Assembly (NCBI GenBank): GCA_903642235.1
Contig: CAHJWL010000004.1
Location: 1 to 64,000, forward strand
Reading direction: 5' to 3'
Source: Acidobacteriaceae bacterium
GTDB taxonomy: Bacteria > Acidobacteriota > Terriglobia > Terriglobales > Acidobacteriaceae
Length of the DNA: 64,000 bases
A program made the translations under genes and the position numbers. The notes under the pieces were generated by a model. The model saw nothing but the letters and a program-made list of their open reading frames with translations. It ran no database searches and was not told the origin of the DNA. Shown here piece after piece: positions 54,068-62,794 of this stretch. Numbering within the stretch: position 1 is the first letter of the stretch; each line of letters starts with the position of its first letter.

Positions 54068-55612
54068 ATGGCCTCCACTACACTTCAGCAGCGGCATAGC
54101 ATCAGGAAAATGCTTAGACACATGGAGACTGGGTTGGACGGAACGAATCTGGAAGGCCTCACGATCGCCGAGGCACGCTCTGCCGTGGCGGACGGACGTA
54201 TTTCGGCGACCGCTCTGGTAGAACAGCACTATGAGCGAATCACCGCCGTCGATGGCCCATCCGGGCAGGGCATCAACAGCTATCTCGCGCTGAGCCGGGA
54301 GCGGGCGCTGGCGCAGGCTGCCCGCATCGATAGCATGGTTGCTGCCGGAGAGACTCTGCCGCCGCTCGCCGGCGTTCCTGTCGCGATTAAGGATGTCCTC
54401 GCCATGCAGGGTGCGCCCGCGACCGCCGGATCGAAGATCCTCGCCGGGTACCGGCCGCCGTACGACGCGACCGCCGTTCGCAAGCTTGAGGCCGCGGGCG
54501 CCGTGCTGCTGGGCAAGCTGAACTGCGACGAGTTCGCCATGGGCTCCTCGAATGAGAACTCGGCCTACGGGCCGGTGCGCAATCCGCGCGCTCTGGACCG
54601 GGTCCCGGGCGGATCAAGTGGTGGGTCAGCCGCCGCCGTTGCCGCCGATCTCTGCGTCGCGAGCCTCGGGACTGACACCGGCGGATCGGTTCGGCAGCCG
54701 GCCGCCTTCTGCGGCGTTGTGGGTGTTCTGCCGACCTACGGCCGCGTCAGCCGCTACGGCCTGATCGCGTTTGCTTCTTCGCTTGATCGCGTCGGCCCGC
54801 TCACCAAGACAGTCGAAGATGCGGCGATCCTGCTGGAGGTGCTGGCGGGCGAGGACCCGTGCGATGCAACCAGCTCGGATCGCCCGGTCGGCAGCTACCT
54901 CTCTGGCCTGAACCAATCGATCGCCGGTCTGCGGGTCGGTGTTCCCGCAGAGTACTTCGGCGACGGCCTCGACCCTGAGATCCGCGCTGCCGTTGAGCGT
55001 GCGATCGAGGGCCTCCGTGCGGCGGGCTGTGCGATCCACCCGGTCACGCTGCCGCACACGCGGTACGCGATCCCGACCTACTACGTGCTTGCGACCGCCG
55101 AGGCCTCATCGAACCTGTCGCGCTTTGACGGCGTTCGCTTCGGCCTGCGCGCGGAGTCCGCCACGACGCTCAGCAGCATGTTTCGCGAGACTCGCGACGA
55201 GGGCTTCGGCCCGGAGGTCAAACGGCGCATTCTGCTCGGCACCTACGCGCTCAGCTCGGGCTACTACGACGCCTACTATCGCAAGGCGCAGCAGGTGCGA
55301 ACGCTGTTGACACAGGACTTCCTCAAAGCTTTTGCGGAGGTCGACGTTCTGGTCGGCCCAATGACGCCGACGCCGCCCTTCAAGCTGGGAGAGAAGACGG
55401 ACGATCCGGTCGCCATGTATCTGGCGGACATCTATTCTGTCGCCGCAAGTCTCGCAGGGCTGCCGGCGATCAGCGTGCCATGCAGCGAGACCGCCGCCGG
55501 CCTGCCGATCGGTGTGCAGATCATGGGCCGGCACTTTGACGAGGCAACCATGCTGCGGGTCGCTGCCGCCGTCGAGCAACAGAGGAAGTTACAGCAATCA
55601 ACCGCACAGTAG
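54068..55612 (+). CDS. gatA: Asp-tRNA(Asn)/Glu-tRNA(Gln) amidotransferase subunit A
   Basis: 514 aa. Amidase signature enzyme with a Ser-cisSer-Lys triad: Lys108 in VPVAIKDVLAMQ, and the Ser residues in PGGSSGGSAAAVAADLCVAS and SLGTDTGGSVRQPA. It releases ammonia from glutamine for GatB. AAGGAAC is just before the ATG at 54068; ATG at 54122 could be used instead. gatB is not in the window, so the genes are split, which is common. The C terminus abuts the next gene by 58 nt. Confidence 0.96.
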   Translation: MASTTLQQRHSIRKMLRHMETGLDGTNLEGLTIAEARSAVADGRISATALVEQHYERITAVDGPSGQGINSYLALSRERALAQAARIDSMVAAGETLPPLAGVPVAIKDVLAMQGAPATAGSKILAGYRPPYDATAVRKLEAAGAVLLGKLNCDEFAMGSSNENSAYGPVRNPRALDRVPGGSSGGSAAAVAADLCVASLGTDTGGSVRQPAAFCGVVGVLPTYGRVSRYGLIAFASSLDRVGPLTKTVEDAAILLEVLAGEDPCDATSSDRPVGSYLSGLNQSIAGLRVGVPAEYFGDGLDPEIRAAVERAIEGLRAAGCAIHPVTLPHTRYAIPTYYVLATAEASSNLSRFDGVRFGLRAESATTLSSMFRETRDEGFGPEVKRRILLGTYALSSGYYDAYYRKAQQVRTLLTQDFLKAFAEVDVLVGPMTPTPPFKLGEKTDDPVAMYLADIYSVAASLAGLPAISVPCSETAAGLPIGVQIMGRHFDEATMLRVAAAVEQQRKLQQSTAQ

Positions 55613-55670
55613 CCAAGCCGGCCAGGCCGCGCAAGGCGATGCATCACCGCAGGAAGAGCAGGGGAGACGT

Positions 55671-57842
55671 ATGGGTCTGATGGACAGGTTGTTCGGAAAG
55701 AAAGACGCTGCAGCATCAAGCGACGGGCAGGACGACAAGAGCAGGAGCGCCGAGTCCGTCACGCCGGAGGCTCCGCTTGAGCCTATGCCGGCCATCGACG
55801 CAGCCCCGGTGACGGCACCGCTGCTTGCCTCGGCGCTGCCGACGCCCGTCGCAACATCAATGCCTCCCCCGGCACCGCCGGAGGCTCTCGGGAAGGTTGT
55901 CGGGGAGTCTCTCGATGAGCCTATGCCGACGGGAACAGGACCGATGCTGGTGCCGACTCCACACCGCGAGTCTGCCGCCCAGGCTGCACCACCGCAGCCC
56001 GTGCAGCCGTCCGCCCAGCCTACGATCGAGCAGATGCGCAACGACCCGAACTTCGTGCGCGTCTACGACCAGTACGGCCAGGAGGTCTTCCTCACACGGC
56101 AGCAGTGGCGCGATGAGATCCTGCCCGGGAGCCTGCAGGCGAACTGGGACGCGCCCGATGAGCTCTACGCGATCCTGCTCAACGCCATGAACGACGGCAT
56201 GTTTGCCGAGATCGAGCCGGCTGCTGCCCGGTTGCATGCGATCGATGACAATCCGATACGCGGTGCCTGTGTGTACGCCATTGTGCTGCTGCAACTCGGC
56301 CGGATCGACGAGGCAGAGCGCGTGCTGAACGACTACACCGCACGCTTCGGCGAGGAAGGCGCCGTGCTGACCAATCTGGCGAAGGTTTACGCCGCAAAGA
56401 ATGAGCCGCAGCGCGCCGAGGAGACCCTGTGGCGCGCCATCGAGCTCGACCCAAACATCGAAAACGGCGTTGGTTGGTATCTCGCGACCGAGTTTGAGCG
56501 CGGCGGAGAAGAGGCGCGGCAGCGGGCGATGGACCGCGTTGCGGCACTGCCGAACAGCTGGAGGGTGCGGCTCTGGCAGGCAAAAAACAGACTGGATGCC
56601 AGCGATCTTCCACAAGCGCTTACGCTCTATCGCGAAGGCCTTGCCAGCTTTCCCGGACCCGTGCCAACGGAGTTCCTCTATCCAATGAGTGGTGATCTTG
56701 GTATGAGCGGCGCGTTGCGCGAACTGATCGACATGACAGGACCGCTGTTCCTGCCGGAGATCCACGGCCTGATGGTCGGCAACAATCTGATCAAGGCGCA
56801 TGTGGACCTGGGCGAGCTGGAGCCGGCGGCAGAGATTGTGAATCGCCTCTTCGCGCAGAAGCGGCCGGACTGGCGCGAGACGCTCGGCTTCTGGGAGAAC
56901 ACCATCGCACGCCTGCGTCAGACCGGCACACCGCGCGATCCGCAGCTGCCGCTCGAGATTGGCATGCTGGAGATGATCGGGCCGGTGTGGAAGCGTGCCG
57001 GCGGTCCGCTGACGGAGGTCTTCGGCGATAAGCCTGAGTCTGCCCCCGTGGTCACCATTCTAGGCGGCACCGCGGAGTTCACCCCGCCTGAAGGCCCCCA
57101 AGGTATGCAGATGGCGGATGCTCTTGGCCGGCTCAGCCGCGCGCTGCCGCTCTTTCTCGCGGAGCAGCTGGAGTTCCACACGGCGGCGCGCGTCCGCACG
57201 CTCATACCACGCGTCACGCAGGGCGGCGCCGGTTTTGTGCTGCGCGGTGGGGAATGGACGGACACCGAGGCGGCCGAGGCAGCCTTTGAAGCCGAGCTCA
57301 CGCCGGACTTCATCGTCAAGGCGCACCTGAACGCCACCGGCGCGGCATGGATCGTGCAGGCGACTGTGCTGCGGGCGTCCGATGCGGTCGTGCTCGGCCG
57401 TGTGCAGGCAACCTGTCCACAGGGACAGCCGGAGGTTGGAGTCGGAGCGCTTGCGCGCGATCTGGCGCAGATGCTCGCAGCCAATGGTCTCGCCGCGGAG
57501 ACACCGGCGCCGCTCTATCTACTGCCCGAAGGCCCCGCGCTGGCCAACTACATGATCCGGCTGGAACAGCTTCTCGCGGTGCGCTCCGCGCTTGGCATGG
57601 GCGACGAAACACCGGCGATCGCGGGCGAACGCGACATCCTTGAGGGAACGCTCTTCCTCGCGTTGCAGCAGCCGCAGAGTCCCGCGGTTCGCGCTCTGCT
57701 TGCGGCCATGGCCGTGGCGTTGCGCCGCATTCGGCCGGAGATTGTCGACGAGTTTGAAGACCGGCTTACTCTGCTGCAGCGGGATCGTCCGCTTGGCGAG
57801 CCGCTCGACGAGATCGTACTCGACATGATGACAGACGACTAA
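55671..57842 (+). CDS. Large TPR protein of unknown function
   Basis: 723 aa from the ATG at 55671, preceded by GGGGAGACGT. It begins MGLMDRLFGKKDA and has a Pro/Ala-rich disordered stretch (~20-115), then TPR-type repeats (~130-380, e.g. VLTNLAKVYAAKNEPQRAEETL and LWQAKNRLDASDLPQAL). The C-terminal ~290 residues (from ILGGTAEFTPPEGPQGM) form an alpha/beta domain I do not recognise. No signal peptide, so cytoplasmic. The N-terminal LFGKK resembles membrane-peripheral starts. Likely in the gat operon by position only. Confidence 0.75.
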   Translation: MGLMDRLFGKKDAAASSDGQDDKSRSAESVTPEAPLEPMPAIDAAPVTAPLLASALPTPVATSMPPPAPPEALGKVVGESLDEPMPTGTGPMLVPTPHRESAAQAAPPQPVQPSAQPTIEQMRNDPNFVRVYDQYGQEVFLTRQQWRDEILPGSLQANWDAPDELYAILLNAMNDGMFAEIEPAAARLHAIDDNPIRGACVYAIVLLQLGRIDEAERVLNDYTARFGEEGAVLTNLAKVYAAKNEPQRAEETLWRAIELDPNIENGVGWYLATEFERGGEEARQRAMDRVAALPNSWRVRLWQAKNRLDASDLPQALTLYREGLASFPGPVPTEFLYPMSGDLGMSGALRELIDMTGPLFLPEIHGLMVGNNLIKAHVDLGELEPAAEIVNRLFAQKRPDWRETLGFWENTIARLRQTGTPRDPQLPLEIGMLEMIGPVWKRAGGPLTEVFGDKPESAPVVTILGGTAEFTPPEGPQGMQMADALGRLSRALPLFLAEQLEFHTAARVRTLIPRVTQGGAGFVLRGGEWTDTEAAEAAFEAELTPDFIVKAHLNATGAAWIVQATVLRASDAVVLGRVQATCPQGQPEVGVGALARDLAQMLAANGLAAETPAPLYLLPEGPALANYMIRLEQLLAVRSALGMGDETPAIAGERDILEGTLFLALQQPQSPAVRALLAAMAVALRRIRPEIVDEFEDRLTLLQRDRPLGEPLDEIVLDMMTDD

Positions 57843-57844
57843 GG

Positions 57845-57895
57845 CCAGATCTGTGCCGGCCATCGCCCTGTTGCGCGTGGCCGGCACAGATCTGG
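57845..57895. terminator. Bidirectional hairpin between convergent genes
   Basis: An 18-bp perfect inverted repeat (CCAGATCTGTGCCGGCCA and its complement) with a 15-nt loop. It begins 2 nt after the TPR gene stop and ends directly at the stop of the convergent transporter gene, so one structure can serve both 3' ends. Confidence 0.85.
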
Positions 57896-59050
57896 TTACA
57901 AATGAAAGAGCCTGTCCGTGCCAAGCACCAGCCCGAGCGTGATCACCGCAATCACGATCTCACCCAGCGCGCTCACGATGAAGGGACGCGCTCCCTGCTT
58001 TCCCAGATCCCGCAGGTTGGTTCGCAGGCCCACGCCGGCAAACGTGAGCAGAAACGCCCATCGGCTCAGATTGCCCAGCACCAGCAGCTGCGGCTTGGTG
58101 AATCCCAGGGTCGCCAGCGCTGGATTCTTTGAGCTGCCGAGCGTCGCCAGCAGCGAGATGAGCAGGAAGCCGAGCACAAACTTTGGAAACTTGGCCCAGA
58201 GGAATGCGGCCTTGTTGCTCAACTGCGCCGTAGCGGCTGCGCTGATGAGCCCCTTGCGCGCCCATCGCACGGCGTAGCCGAGAACAACAAAGCCGATCAT
58301 GGCGTTGCGGCAGGTCTTGGCCAGCACGGCAAATTTGCCGGCCGCGTCCGAGTAGAGCGCGCCGGCGGCGGTTGCCTCGGCCGTGTTGTCGACTGCCAGT
58401 CCGGCCCAGAGGCCGTAGGCCTGGTCCGACATATGCAGGCCGTGCCCGACGAGCGGAAAGACCAGAAGCGAGAGCGCGCCAAGCGCGAGAATGGCCGCGA
58501 TCGCCGTCGAGGACTCGCGTTCGTCGGCCTCGATCGTGCCTTGAATGGCGATGATGGCGGAGACACCGCAGACAGAGCTGCCGACCGCCAGCAAGGTCGT
58601 CAGCTTTTCGCCCAGACCGAAGCGTCTGCCCAGCCAGGTCATGAACGCGAGCGAGAGCGCCAACTCCACGAAGACGAGCACGAGTGAGCGTCCGCCGAGC
58701 TTCGCAATGTCACCCAGAATGAAGCGTGCGCCTAGCAGGATGATGCCGGCCTTCAGCCAGAACTCGTATGTGGCCACGCCGGCACGGAAGATGCGCGGCA
58801 GCCCGACCGTATTGGCGATCGCCGCACCAAACAGGATCGCCCAAAGAACGTACTCGATGTTCGGCAGAGTAAGGTGGTGCGCTTTGCCGTAGCGATTGAT
58901 GGTCTGTTCTGTGAGTTTTCCGGCGAAGCCGACCGCGGCCAGCAGAAGTACGCCCGGTACCAGGTCCAGCAGCGTGGTCCGCGGATCAAGCCGGCTGGCG
59001 GCCGTGGCGGCCAGTGTTTCGGTGGAGGTGCTACCTGCAATGGGGGGCAT
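57896..59050 (-). CDS. YeiH-type putative sulfate exporter family transporter
   Basis: 384 aa from the ATG at 59050, with AGGA 9 nt upstream; a TTG at 59056 is less well spaced. About 10-11 membrane spans. Family blocks are LPNIEYVLWAILFGAAIANT, FWLKAGIILLGARF, the GSSVCGVSAIIAI motif, DNTAEATAAGALYS and GVGLRTNLRDLG. The family (UPF0324) is annotated as a possible sulfate exporter from a taurine-linked member, and the substrate is unproven. A 34-aa membrane peptide is encoded just upstream on the same strand. Confidence 0.9.
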   Translation of the reverse strand: MPPIAGSTSTETLAATAASRLDPRTTLLDLVPGVLLLAAVGFAGKLTEQTINRYGKAHHLTLPNIEYVLWAILFGAAIANTVGLPRIFRAGVATYEFWLKAGIILLGARFILGDIAKLGGRSLVLVFVELALSLAFMTWLGRRFGLGEKLTTLLAVGSSVCGVSAIIAIQGTIEADERESSTAIAAILALGALSLLVFPLVGHGLHMSDQAYGLWAGLAVDNTAEATAAGALYSDAAGKFAVLAKTCRNAMIGFVVLGYAVRWARKGLISAAATAQLSNKAAFLWAKFPKFVLGFLLISLLATLGSSKNPALATLGFTKPQLLVLGNLSRWAFLLTFAGVGLRTNLRDLGKQGARPFIVSALGEIVIAVITLGLVLGTDRLFHL

Positions 59051-59114
59051 GATCAAGATTCCTCGCGCAAGAAAAGGTACGGAGCGTGGGTGACTGCCGG
59101 CAGCTCACGATCAA

Positions 59115-59219
59115 CTACCAGGGAACCGAGCGGATAAAACCGAAGCGGACTGTAAGCGCCAGGGCAAGTGCGAGGGCAACCGCCCACACATCCAGCGAGA
59201 GACGAGGTCGATCAGACAT
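59115..59219 (-). CDS. 34-aa membrane peptide upstream of the YeiH gene
   Basis: A short frame giving 34 residues: a charged start (MSDRPRLSLD), one membrane span made of alternating Ala and Leu (WAVALALALALTVRFGFI) and a short tail ending SVPW. AAGGA lies 8 nt before the ATG at 59219. The stop is 64 nt from the transporter start on the same strand, so it is probably the first gene of that operon, and perhaps a regulatory or accessory subunit like other tiny membrane peptides beside transporters. Support is from signal, start and context only. Confidence 0.6.
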   Translation of the reverse strand: MSDRPRLSLDVWAVALALALALTVRFGFIRSVPW

Positions 59220-59792
59220 AGCGGAGGTCCTTGGAATGAGAAATGGCTGGCGCGTGGCCACGGAGGTCTACGTGCGAAGCACACTGCAGATGGAAGGCGG
59301 AAAGAGAGTCTGCGCGAAGGAGTTCTAGCGACAGCGACAACAGAGGGGCATGAGGTGCAGCAACGAAATGTGGTTGAAGACCATCATGTGCAGGTAGTGT
59401 ACAGGAGAGCACCACGCAGGTGCAGCCGGTCGAGCGTGGTAGTCTCTACCTAGTAGCCCGACTCCTTGTGGGCAAACGGCAATCGCAGGCAAACGACACG
59501 CCGCTGCACTGAAGAGGACTGGCCGGATCGACCTAGAGTTTTACGATCCCCGGTTTCGCAGCGGAGTTAGTCTGGCCAGAGACTGCGATTGTTCTTCCAC
59601 CCGATCTCCTTCGCACAGTCTGTGAAGGTCCGGCTGGTTGCTCTGGCTTAGATGGCAGCCTCACCGGAGGCAGCCTCGCCACGCAGCAGCAGCGCTTCGC
59701 ACTACTCAAGCAATGCTGAACGGAACTTCAGTCATCAGGTGCCACGGCACTCCTGCACATGCCCTCGCTCGACCCTCCTCTAAGGACATATT
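59220..59792. other. Gene-free stretch upstream of the RNA helicase
   Basis: About 570 nt with no convincing gene on either strand. It separates the divergent 34-aa peptide from the helicase and may hold both promoters and a long 5' leader for the helicase. No clear promoter hexamers or strong hairpins were found. Confidence 0.5.
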
Positions 59793-61340
59793 TTGACCAG
59801 CGCAACACTTGATTCGCAGGCCGCCCAAGGCCTCCCTGAAACGCCCGTCCCGAGCTCCACTCCATCCAACCTTCCCCTTGCGGAAGGCGTTCAGTTCTCT
59901 GACTTTGCCATCTCCGACTCGCTCAAGCAGCGTCTCGCGGCCGCGAAGTTCGTTACGCCCACGCCCGTGCAGGCGGCCGCCATTCCGCCCGCGCTTGAGC
60001 AGAAGGATATTCTTGCCACGGCCTCGACCGGCACCGGCAAGACTCTCTCCTTCCTGATTCCGATGATCGAGCGCATGGATGCAACCTCCGTGCCGTCGAC
60101 ACGCGGCAAGCGCGGCCCGATCCGCTCGCTCATCCTGCTGCCCACGCGCGAGCTCGCCATGCAGGTTCTCGAGGCCTACGGCAAGCTCGTCCCCCAGGCC
60201 AAGCATGACTCTGTCCTGGTCTGCGGTGGTCTCTCTGAGAACAATCAGCTCGATCAACTCGATCGCGGTCCACGCCTGGTCGTCGCCACGCCGGGCCGTC
60301 TCGAAGACTTCCTGCGCCGCCGCGAGGTAAACCTCGGCGCGGTCGAGATGCTCGTTCTGGATGAAGTCGATCGCATGCTCGATATGGGCTTTCTGCCCGC
60401 CATTCGCCGCATCGTCGGCGCTCTGCCGAAGACCCGCCAGACCATGTGCTACTCCGCCACGCTCGATGCCAACATCACCGAGATCGTCAAGGATTACGTG
60501 CAGAAGCCGGTGCGCATCCAGATTGGCACCACTTCGAAGCCCAGCGATCGTGTCGAACTCGTCGTCTACACGGTCATGCAGGACCAGAAGACCGGCCTGC
60601 TCGACCAGATGCTGAAGGAGCATGAGGGCACCTTCCTTGTCTTCTCGCGCACCAAGCATGGTGCGGATCGCATTGCCAAGAAGCTCGAGAAGCTCGGCCA
60701 CGATGCGGACGTGATCCATGGCGATCGCTCGCAGTCGCAGCGGACCGCAGCACTCAAAGGCTTCACCAACGGCAAGCATCGCGTTCTGGTCGCGACCGAT
60801 GTCGCAGCACGCGGCATCGACGTGCAGAACATCGCACACGTTGTCAACTACGACCTGCCGAACGCTTCGGATGACTTCGTGCATCGCATTGGCCGCACCG
60901 GCCGCGCGGGTGCAAAGGGCGTCGCTACCACCTTCGTCATGCCGCAGGAGCGGTCGGATGCGCGCAAGCTCGAGCGCGAGCTGAAGATCAAGTTCGAGTG
61001 GCGCGAAGCCGACAAGAACCTGCAGAAGGAAGAGCGCAACAAACCCGTCGACCTGAACACGGCCACCTCAAACGGTGACATGTCCGGCCTGCTCGCAATG
61101 GAGACACGCTCCTGGAAGTCCGGTGACGCTGCCGGATCGAGCGCGCCATCCGGTGACCGACCCCGCTCCAGCCGGCCTTCCGGCGGTCGCGGTGGCTTCC
61201 GTGGCGCGTCAAGCGGTCGCTCCGGCCCTGGCGGATCGGGCGGTGGTCGCAGCGCAGGCGGCTCCGGCGGCGGCGGTCGCCCATCCGGTCCACGCAGCAA
61301 CTCCGGCTCACGGCCTGTCCGCGGCAATCGCGGGCGCTAG
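59793..61340 (+). CDS. DEAD-box-family RNA helicase with DEVD motif II
   Basis: 515 aa from the TTG at 59793, with AAGGA 6 nt upstream. Q motif FVTPTPVQAAAIP, motif I ATASTGTGKT, Ia PTRELAMQ, GG and TPGRLEDF, motif II DEVD (~190, LVLDEVDRMLDMGF) instead of DEAD, III SATL, V TDVAARGIDVQN, VI HRIGRTGRAG. The C-terminal ~110 residues are Gly/Arg/Ser-rich and disordered, an RNA-binding tail. It is an RhlE-like, ATP-dependent RNA remodeller. Stand-alone, followed by a hairpin. Confidence 0.94.
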   Translation: MTSATLDSQAAQGLPETPVPSSTPSNLPLAEGVQFSDFAISDSLKQRLAAAKFVTPTPVQAAAIPPALEQKDILATASTGTGKTLSFLIPMIERMDATSVPSTRGKRGPIRSLILLPTRELAMQVLEAYGKLVPQAKHDSVLVCGGLSENNQLDQLDRGPRLVVATPGRLEDFLRRREVNLGAVEMLVLDEVDRMLDMGFLPAIRRIVGALPKTRQTMCYSATLDANITEIVKDYVQKPVRIQIGTTSKPSDRVELVVYTVMQDQKTGLLDQMLKEHEGTFLVFSRTKHGADRIAKKLEKLGHDADVIHGDRSQSQRTAALKGFTNGKHRVLVATDVAARGIDVQNIAHVVNYDLPNASDDFVHRIGRTGRAGAKGVATTFVMPQERSDARKLERELKIKFEWREADKNLQKEERNKPVDLNTATSNGDMSGLLAMETRSWKSGDAAGSSAPSGDRPRSSRPSGGRGGFRGASSGRSGPGGSGGGRSAGGSGGGGRPSGPRSNSGSRPVRGNRGR

Positions 61341-61348
61341 CATTGCCC

Positions 61349-61378
61349 TGCAGGGGCGGCATCCCGGCCGCCCTTGCA
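61349..61378 (+). terminator. Putative terminator of the RNA helicase
   Basis: A 12-bp stem (TGCAGGGGCGGC and GCCGCCCTTGCA, one G-T pair) with a 6-nt loop starts 8 nt after the stop. No strong T-run follows. Confidence 0.6.
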
Positions 61379-61411
61379 TCACTTTCCTCCAGGATCCCAT
61401 CTACTCTCCCT

Positions 61412-61711
61412 ATGACAGCGTCCGCTGACAGCTCGCAGGAGGTCCTGACGCAGGAACAGTTTCAGGCCATCTCGCGAACCCTGGCGGATCCGCGACGTTT
61501 TGCCATCCTGCAGCAAATTGCCTCACAGCAGAGCCTGCTCTGCGGCAGTCTGGATGTGCAGGGATGTATCAGCCCCGCTACCATCTCGCATCACCTGCGC
61601 GAACTGCAGGAGGCCGGTCTGGTCGATGCAGAGCGTCAGGGCCGGAGCATGTGTCTGCGCCTTCGCCGGTCCATCTGGAACGCATATATTCGCCACTTAC
61701 AGCAGATCTGA
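61412..61711 (+). CDS. ArsR-type winged-helix transcription regulator
   Basis: 99 aa from the ATG at 61412. ISRTLADPRRFAILQQIAS starts the HTH, and ISPATISHHLRELQEAGLVD is the recognition helix and wing start, followed by RQGRSMCLRLRRSIWNAYIRH. The Cys residues in LCGSLDVQGC are not in the classic metal-binding CxC position. It is most likely a repressor of the SDR gene that follows on the same strand after 88 nt; this is inferred from order only. Length is normal for small ArsR proteins. Confidence 0.85.
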   Translation: MTASADSSQEVLTQEQFQAISRTLADPRRFAILQQIASQQSLLCGSLDVQGCISPATISHHLRELQEAGLVDAERQGRSMCLRLRRSIWNAYIRHLQQI

Positions 61712-61799
61712 CCAGACCACTTTCTTCGCATCCTCCGGCTTACCCCCACATCTCTTAGATAGACGTCGAACTATCAGGCGGAGATCGAAGGAGAAGAGC

Positions 61800-62549
61800 A
61801 TGGCGAATCTGGCAGGTAAGGTCGCAGTCGTTACAGGCGCGTCGAAGGGGATCGGCGCAGGCATCGCAAAGGCATTGGGAGCGGCCGGCGCGAGTGTGGT
61901 CGTGAACTACGCGAGTGACAAGGCAGGTGCCGATCGCGTTGTTTCGGAGATCTCTAATCAGGGTGGCAAAGCCATTGCAGTCGGCGCCAGCGTAGCGAAG
62001 TCCGCCGAAGTCGAGACGCTCTTCGCCGAGACCAAGAAAGCCTTCGGCAAGGTCGATATCCTCATCAACAACGCTGGAGTCTACGGCTTCTCGCCCATCG
62101 AGCAGGTCACCGAAGAGGAGATCAACCGGCAGTTCGGCATCAATGTAACCGGCCTGCTGCTCGCCACTCGCGCCGCGGTTAGTCTGTTTCCTGCTGAGGG
62201 CGGCAATGTCGTGAACATCGGCTCCGTTATCTCGGAGACAACGCTGCCGCAGACGGCCATTTACAGCGGAACAAAGGGTGCCGTGGACGCGATCACGCGC
62301 GTGCTCGCCAAGGAGCTTGGCCCACGCAAGATCCGCGTCAATGCGGTTAATCCCGGCCTGGTTGCAACGGAAGGAAACGCGGCTTTTCGCGGACCGGAGT
62401 CGCCCATGGAAAAGGCCGAGGTTGCCAAGACACCGCTCGGCCGCATTGGTGAGCCGGAGGATGTCGCCGACGTGGTGACCTTCATCGTCTCCGAAGAGGC
62501 GCGATGGATCACAGGGTCGCTGCTGCAGACGGCCGGCGGCGCCCGCTAG
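61800..62549 (+). CDS. Short-chain dehydrogenase/reductase (SDR)
   Basis: 249 aa from the ATG at 61800, with GAAGGAG upstream. Classical SDR: TGASKGIGAGIAKALG is the NAD(P) site, NNAG the core motif, and the catalytic set is Ser in NIGSVISE, Tyr and Lys in YSGTKGAV. It is close to 3-oxoacyl-ACP reductase or glucose 1-dehydrogenase-type enzymes; the real substrate is unknown. It lies behind the ArsR-type gene, which probably controls it. Confidence 0.88.
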   Translation: MANLAGKVAVVTGASKGIGAGIAKALGAAGASVVVNYASDKAGADRVVSEISNQGGKAIAVGASVAKSAEVETLFAETKKAFGKVDILINNAGVYGFSPIEQVTEEEINRQFGINVTGLLLATRAAVSLFPAEGGNVVNIGSVISETTLPQTAIYSGTKGAVDAITRVLAKELGPRKIRVNAVNPGLVATEGNAAFRGPESPMEKAEVAKTPLGRIGEPEDVADVVTFIVSEEARWITGSLLQTAGGAR

Positions 62550-62634
62550 AAACCATCGCGTGCGTGGGCCTCACCCTGTTCAGGCCCGCGCAGCTTCCTC
62601 GAAAGCATTCTGTTCCATGTTCAAGGAGATCTGT

Positions 62635-62739
62635 ATGAACCTCTTTCTGCTTCTTCTTCCGACAGCTCTGGTAGCCGCCAAGTTCATCTTCTCGAACGCA
62701 CGTCCAGCCGCGCAGCAGCCACCGGAGTGCTGCGTATAG
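62635..62739 (+). CDS. 34-aa membrane peptide
   Basis: A 34-codon frame with a perfect AAGGAG 7 nt before the ATG. It encodes one hydrophobic span (MNLFLLLLPTALVAAKFIF) and a polar tail ending PPECCV with a Cys pair. It lies between the SDR and the ABC-F gene, all on the same strand. Function unknown. The strong ribosome site and clean membrane span are the support; it is too short to prove from the sequence alone. Confidence 0.6.
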   Translation: MNLFLLLLPTALVAAKFIFSNARPAAQQPPECCV

Positions 62740-62794
62740 CGGAAACAAAGGCATTTCTCGCAGTGTCTAACCACCTTGTGAGAAACTGAGTGTG

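Noticed and set aside
59212..59415. 67-codon minus-strand frame
   Set aside because: It ends inside the 34-aa peptide's upstream region, lacks a start signal and has no family.
59706..60884. 392-codon minus-strand frame opposite the RNA helicase
   Set aside because: Shadow of the helicase gene; the helicase motifs are unambiguous.
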